A stretch of DNA of 34,897 nt from the NCBI GenBank assembly GCA_964058805.1, contig CAXKVV010001855.1:1-34897 (forward strand), given 5' to 3'. This DNA comes from Schoenoplectus triqueter (lineage: Eukaryota; Streptophyta; Magnoliopsida; Poales; Cyperaceae). The position numbers were made by a program, and so were the translations under genes. Under the pieces are notes generated by a model that was not told where the DNA came from, searched no databases, and saw nothing but the letters and a program-made list of their open reading frames with translations. This document shows positions 30,464-34,897 of the stretch, one piece after another; within the stretch, counting starts at the first letter, position 1, and every line of letters starts with the position of its first letter.

Positions 30464-31990
30464 TCATCTAGCATCATGAAAAGTACCAACAGAATCTGAT
30501 AGACTGTCAGCAGTGATACTGATACTGTCAGTTACCTTTCTCTCATCAGGCTCCCTCTCCTTTTTCTGGCTGTTATGCATCACACACAAGCAGATAGAGC
30601 CAATTATAATGAGAAGCAGAATACCACCAGCAACAGCTCCGCCTATCATAGCCGCAACATTTATTTCTGACCTGTGATGTACCACCTTGCCATAAGTTTG
30701 GCTGGGAGTATTTTCTGATATTGGTATCGGGTTCGGACCCGCAAGGTTGTTTTCAGACATGCTCATCTTGAAAACCTCAAGACCATTTAATATTGCATCA
30801 TAGAACACAGGGTTTGTCTGAATATCTGGGTGAAGTTCAATCCACATGTCCATTTGGCCCGACCCACTGGTAATAGCCACATAATCCTCATAAATTGGTA
30901 TACCAATCCCACCACTGTACAAAATTACATCAAATTTTATCTGTGCAGTCTGATTATTAATATAAATATTGAAAACCCGTTGGTTCTGTTTGGTTATCGG
31001 GTACTGGATCTCACAAAAATGGAATCTCAGGAGGTAGTAGAACCCAGCATCGACAGTTAGGATCCAAGTGAGATTATAATTCAGGTTGATATGAGGATTT
31101 GGACCCATTGATCTTGCTGTCTCGTACACTAATGCCGGTGCAATATATTGTGGCACAGTTCTTGGATACTCAATTGTTACATTCGGGTCATTTTGATAGG
31201 TGACACCAAAAGCTGCACCAAATATGTAACTCGAATCATCATCCCATGAGCGGTACAAATCACCTGAGTCTTGAGAAGGGCGTACAAATTGGCCGCCAAC
31301 ATTGAGCCGGTACATGGTTTGAAAAGCCATACCTGAATCATATGGAAACTCGATTGGCCCACCACCATTAGCCAAGTAAGCCTTTGATAAACTGAAAATA
31401 TCTGGTGACGACACTATCTCGATACCATTTATAAATGAATATGCACTTAGGTGGTTTGTAGATGGTGAGAAGGTTAGATTTAGAGTGTTAGATGTGACAT
31501 TGATCGAAAACTCTCGAATAAGATATTGATTGTTCAAAGCGTCAACTGTTAGCATGGCACTGAAATTTGAGAGAAGTGTGTAGGGTCCTGCAGTGACAGT
31601 GAAGTACGAATCGGATGCGAGGTGGTGTGAATAGTTTGTGGGATAGAAGTAGAGTCGGAGGAAGTACCGGCCAGGTGAGAGAGGGAAGCTGTAGGTATAA
31701 TTTGAGATGAAGATACGGACAGCAGTGAATGGTACCTCTGGTACCGATGGAGCCCGGTACGGGATTGTCAGAGTCTCGCTGGTTGCCTGAGAAATGTATT
31801 TTGAATCAATATCGCCGACCCAGACTCGGTTGTGATCGTCTTGGATGGTACCTGATGCTCCACAGCTTAACAGGATAAGTGTGGAATTGGAAGTCGAAAC
31901 CGAACCAGCAGCCAAAGTCGGTACACTACAGAAATGGAGGAACCAGATGGGAAGAAAGATCAGGATGAGAGAGGAGGTGATGTAATTCAT
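30464..31990 (-). CDS. FER-like: Kinase-less FERONIA-like malectin receptor, gene 3
   Basis: A 508-residue frame with signal peptide (about 1-28), malectin-like domains about 38-200 and 228-410 (GRYFLRLYFYP, DSGMAFQTMYRLNVGG, ETARSMGPNPHINL), and a membrane span about 445-470. It follows genes 1 and 2 closely to about residue 490 and then ends after GTFHDAR, some 40 residues past the membrane, where the others continue into juxtamembrane and kinase. No kinase-like sequence lies in the 1.5 kb downstream, so this is a truncation rather than a missed exon, though a distal exon cannot be fully excluded. The ectodomain has no stop or frameshift, suggesting constraint or recent loss. It could be a decoy or co-receptor lacking output, or a young pseudogene. 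Leader homology to gene 1 is at 32033-32074. Usual family length is about 850-900. Confidence 0.8.
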   Translation of the reverse strand: MNYITSSLILIFLPIWFLHFCSVPTLAAGSVSTSNSTLILLSCGASGTIQDDHNRVWVGDIDSKYISQATSETLTIPYRAPSVPEVPFTAVRIFISNYTYSFPLSPGRYFLRLYFYPTNYSHHLASDSYFTVTAGPYTLLSNFSAMLTVDALNNQYLIREFSINVTSNTLNLTFSPSTNHLSAYSFINGIEIVSSPDIFSLSKAYLANGGGPIEFPYDSGMAFQTMYRLNVGGQFVRPSQDSGDLYRSWDDDSSYIFGAAFGVTYQNDPNVTIEYPRTVPQYIAPALVYETARSMGPNPHINLNYNLTWILTVDAGFYYLLRFHFCEIQYPITKQNQRVFNIYINNQTAQIKFDVILYSGGIGIPIYEDYVAITSGSGQMDMWIELHPDIQTNPVFYDAILNGLEVFKMSMSENNLAGPNPIPISENTPSQTYGKVVHHRSEINVAAMIGGAVAGGILLLIIIGSICLCVMHNSQKKEREPDERKVTDSISITADSLSDSVGTFHDAR

Positions 31991-32190
31991 TGTTCAGTAA
32001 AAGTGATTGAAGAAGAATTTGAATCAGTGTCCAGTGCCAAATTATCATTCAAGTTCCAATTATATACTTGGTTGGAGACTTGGGAGTCAAATGTACAACT
32101 GTTGCTAAGCAAACTATTTGATACGAGTCAACAATGGCGAAGCAAGAGGGATAAAAGTTATGTTACTAGATACTTCCTCTAATTCATTGA
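31991..32190 (-). promoter_or_regulatory. Gene 3 leader with conserved block shared with gene 1
   Basis: 32033-32074 (agtgccaaatt, attcaagttcc, ttggttggag) aligns with 10104-10140 in the gene 1 leader. Between block and start there are only about 45 bp here, so gene 3 has no 5'UTR intron in this position. Confidence 0.55.
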
Positions 32191-32194
32191 ATAA

Positions 32195-32616
32195 GTATCG
32201 GATATATGACCGATATGAGTGCGCGACGGATACGGTGCGGGTGCGTATCCGATATGTCACATGACGTATCGAATTATTTTATTCACTTTGACCAGTGGAT
32301 TCAATCTCCGATATATTTCGATACATCTCGATATGTCTCCGATACACCCTGATACATCTTTGATACGCTCCGATACGTCTTGAACACAATCTAATTAGTT
32401 GTTTTTTCTTTATTTTATTCACTTTCAAAAAAATTATTGCGAATCATTTTTTTTATAATCACTGACAAATTTACAAATTCATCTTAAATTCTTAAAAAAA
32501 ATTTATCATAATAAAATAAATTATTTTTTATATAACTTATCATTATATATAACCGGTATTTTATATTTTTTAACTTTTTTTATCACCGCACCCACAGTAT
32601 TCGATACGATATTATA
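32195..32616. repeat. GATACG-rich repeat, possible small element
   Basis: About 32195-32385 consists of short tandem phrases of cgatatgtctc / gatacatct / gatacgtct type; ggtgcgggtgcg occurs at 32239. A second match near 32583-32616 (tcaccgcacccac, cgatacgatat) could be its other end in inverted form. Interior AT-rich. Confidence 0.5.
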
Positions 32617-33240
32617 AAAGTGACTTCACGAACAATTATTTCATTTCTGAAGTGATGCAATTGATGTTTTGGGAAATTCTCTTTTCCGACACTACCGAGT
32701 CAAGGCACTTAGTGTTAAGTTTCCTCTCTAATTAATGATGGTTTACACTGGCGGTGAATATGACACCGTTTTATATTATATATACACAGGCACTCATGGA
32801 CCAATCATATTATTACGATGTTAATTTTTATATTAATAATTAACTAATGACATTGTACATATGTGAAAATTACTATATCTAGAGTTCGTTTATTACAAAA
32901 CGACTTGTCCAAAAACACGATAGTGGTTAATATTTTTTTTAATCTTTGAATTCCACCAAAAGAACTCCATATTTTTTTTATGAACAAAAACTCTTTAAGA
33001 CTTATGTGACAAAAAGAATTATGAGGGTTCAAGTTATCTTTTCCTTTTTTTCAAAAAAAAATATTATGATTATTAAAGCAATAAAAAACATTGTCATAAT
33101 GTACTATGTCAAGTAATAGTAGTTCAAATCATTTTCCATTATAAATTTATAATCGTTTTTTCCCCTTACTTTTCTTAACTTTCAACTTTCTTCCCGGTCT
33201 TGACGCGTATCGGATAGTGCGTCAAGTTCAAAGAATTGCA
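32617..33240. other. AT-rich intergenic DNA
   Basis: No frame or repeat assigned. About 33195-33240 has cgcgtatcggat, possibly part of the region feeding the promoter below. Confidence 0.4.
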
Positions 33241-33252
33241 CCTCAGCCCTCC

Positions 33253-33260
33253 TATAAATA
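33253..33260 (+). promoter_or_regulatory. Candidate TATA box (TATAAATA)
   Basis: A clean TATAAATA 71 bp before an ATG at 33324, with a moderately GC-richer stretch in between, unlike the surrounding AT desert. It is the best candidate core promoter on the plus strand in this window. Confidence 0.35.
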
Positions 33261-33323
33261 AAATAAAAATAATATATTGCAATCGCTTTCAGTATACTGG
33301 TTCACTCTCCAGCTGGCTTCACT

Positions 33324-33364
33324 ATGCGACCGAGTCAGATACTCCATACGACTTTTGAGAACAG
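33324..33364 (+). CDS. Candidate first exon of a plus-strand gene leaving the window
   Basis: ATG at 33324 opens 13 codons (MRPSQILHTTFEN) and meets a strong splice donor, aacag|gtgagc, at 33364/33365. Unspliced, it would stop at once. The rest of the window would then be a large intron (over 1.5 kb). A TATA box and GC-richer leader precede it. The peptide is too short to identify; chance occurrence is quite possible. Confidence 0.25.
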
Positions 33365-33535
33365 GTGAGCAACTGAGCGAATACAATCGTGCTGCTCATA
33401 TCTATTCTACTAAATACTAATTAATTAAAACATTAATTTAAAGTAATAATGTTTCACAATATGTACGAGTTTTTTTTAAAGATATCCTAACGTATTAACG
33501 GTACATATTTTGGGAGAAGTTTATATTTATAATAT

Positions 33536-33950
33536 GAGATAGATTATTATGAAAATATTTGTATTTCAGCTGATATGTAAACGGATTAAAAAAGTTATTT
33601 TAAAATTCCATAAAAATTTTAATTTATAATTTTCATTAAATTTTTCATATAAAAATTTTGTAGGATACAAAATCTAGAGTGTTTTGAATTTTTTAAATCA
33701 CTCTTTTAAAATTTTGAAAAAATAATATAAACATTGAATATTTATTATTATTTTTAGAGTTATTTTTCTCAAAAATTCAAAAGAATGACTTAAAAAAACT
33801 CAAAACAATCCAAATATTTGTATCTCATAAGATTTTCATATGAAGAATTTAATAAAAAAATTATAAATTAAATTTTTTGAGATTTTAAAATATTTTTTAT
33901 CATATTTATATATCAGCTGAAATGTAAATATTTTTATAACCGTCTATCTT
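33536..33950. mobile_element. Hairpin MITE (family F), second copy, with 10-bp target duplication
   Basis: Outer ends agataga...tttcagctga pair with tcagctgaaa...tctatct, inner arms (ggatacaaaatc, gagtgttttgaa) pair with their inverted partners at about 33797-33830. Flanked by identical tttataatat (33526-33535 and 33951-33960). The flanks are AT-only, but match exactly at the element limits. Inner sequence resembles the element at 19927-20347. Confidence 0.75.
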
Positions 33951-33960
33951 TTTATAATAT

Positions 33961-34897
33961 AATATAAAACATCGGGAGATTCAGTTCTTGTCATGACCTT
34001 ACAAGTTACAACACAGCAACAAGATAACGTTAATAGAAAAAGTAATAAAACAATTTAAAGTCAAGTTCACTCTACGACTCTAACAGTCTAATAGGGATGT
34101 GTTGTGAGGCCCAACAAGCTTTCAATTTAGGTCCAAAATGTATTGTCCTTTTGGAGTTTGGACGTCTTAATCAGCCTATATGTCTATCAGACATTGCAAT
34201 TCTCGAGATGGCTGTGTTTCCGAGCACCAGAATAGACAGTAATAACTTATTATCTCGTATTAATGAATAACATTTATGGCTCGTCTCCTATATAAAACTC
34301 TATTGAAGACTCAGGAAGGATATTTCACTCTCTAACATAAGTGCGATATAGACAAGAACAACACTTACACTCATTCTCTCTTTAGATACAGTCTAGGCTC
34401 TTAAATAAGAATGTGTATCACAGTCTAACTTCATTTTTTATTCTTGCCATTTCACTTATTTAATATATTAAAATCAATTTTCAAGTCGGACGAACATACA
34501 CTGAAAGCATTTTTATTTCTCAAATTGTTTTAAATTATTATTGTTTAATAATGGACAAGTAAATATGTCGGTTCAACCGCTGGGTTTTTAATTAGTTATA
34601 TATTTATTAAATACCAAAACTTTTTACTAGACAAATAATTATATGTCTGCACATTTTTGATGAAAAATGATATAGTCAAAAAATAAATTTAAAGATGAAT
34701 AGCAAGTATTAAAACAGAAAATAACAAATTCTGATCAAATACCAACTAATAGTACAAGATAATATGAAATTCTCAAGTACTATAAGCAAAACAAAACGCT
34801 CCTACTCTTTCTGACTAACATCAACTGGCAGTACGTTGAAATTAAAAAAAAGTTCACAAATGAGGTAAAAACAAAAGTTACAATTCTAATGTTCACC
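33961..34897. other. AT-rich spacer with possible solo LTR
   Basis: From about 34098 the text tgttgtgaggcccaac, a ctatataaaact TATA-like site at 34289 and following CT-rich leader-like sequence resemble the U3 and R parts of a plant LTR. Neither a definite end nor a second copy is seen. The rest is AT-rich; no gene. Confidence 0.35.

Noticed and set aside
1..34897. tRNA, rRNA or snoRNA genes
   Set aside because: No tRNA A/B box pairs with plausible clover-leaf folding or rRNA-like sequence were noticed; a covariance-model scan would be needed to exclude them fully.

Overview
This window is nuclear DNA from a flowering plant. It carries three intron-less coding regions of the plant-specific CrRLK1L (malectin-like receptor kinase) family, FERONIA clade. 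They sit in long AT-rich intergenic DNA full of small transposons and microsatellites. The modest GC of the genes fits a eudicot or other non-grass angiosperm better than a grass; the species cannot be read from the sequence.

Layout. The three FERONIA-like genes are all on the minus strand, a tandem array: gene 1 (7031-9694, 887 aa), gene 2 (15942-18578, 878 aa) and gene 3 (30464-31990, 508 aa). Genes 1 and 2 have signal peptide, two malectin-like domains, a membrane span and a complete kinase domain. Gene 3 keeps the ectodomain and membrane span but stops about 40 residues after the membrane, so it has no kinase. Genes 1 and 2 each have a separate small frameshift at the extreme C-terminus that removes the conserved tail ending MNPKGR; that tail is still readable in another frame just downstream of both stops.

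Regions. 1-6990 holds an old tandem duplication (846-2520 versus 3359-6675) on the 3' side of gene 1. Between the copies is a candidate last exon of an unidentified gene, split by a 199-bp insertion. 9695-12480 is the gene 1 leader (probable 95-bp 5'UTR intron) and promoter, which has taken an 833-bp transposon with a perfect 10-bp target duplication. 12483-15886 is MITE-rich. 18579-19428 is the gene 2 upstream region, and a 420-bp relative of it lies at 28565-28984 with no gene attached. 19927-28561 holds hairpin MITEs, an LTR-element remnant, a 59-bp minisatellite and GGGTCGG-type elements. After gene 3, 31991-34897 holds repeats and a weakly supported plus-strand promoter plus first exon (33253-33364).

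How the genes relate. The array looks like birth-and-death evolution of cell-wall/peptide sensing receptors: two full receptors, one kinase-less derivative that might act as a decoy or co-receptor or be a dying gene, and an orphan promoter-like copy. Several small elements have clear 9-10 bp target duplications, the footprint of the Mutator superfamily, so Mutator-type MITEs appear to be the main force reshaping the spacers.
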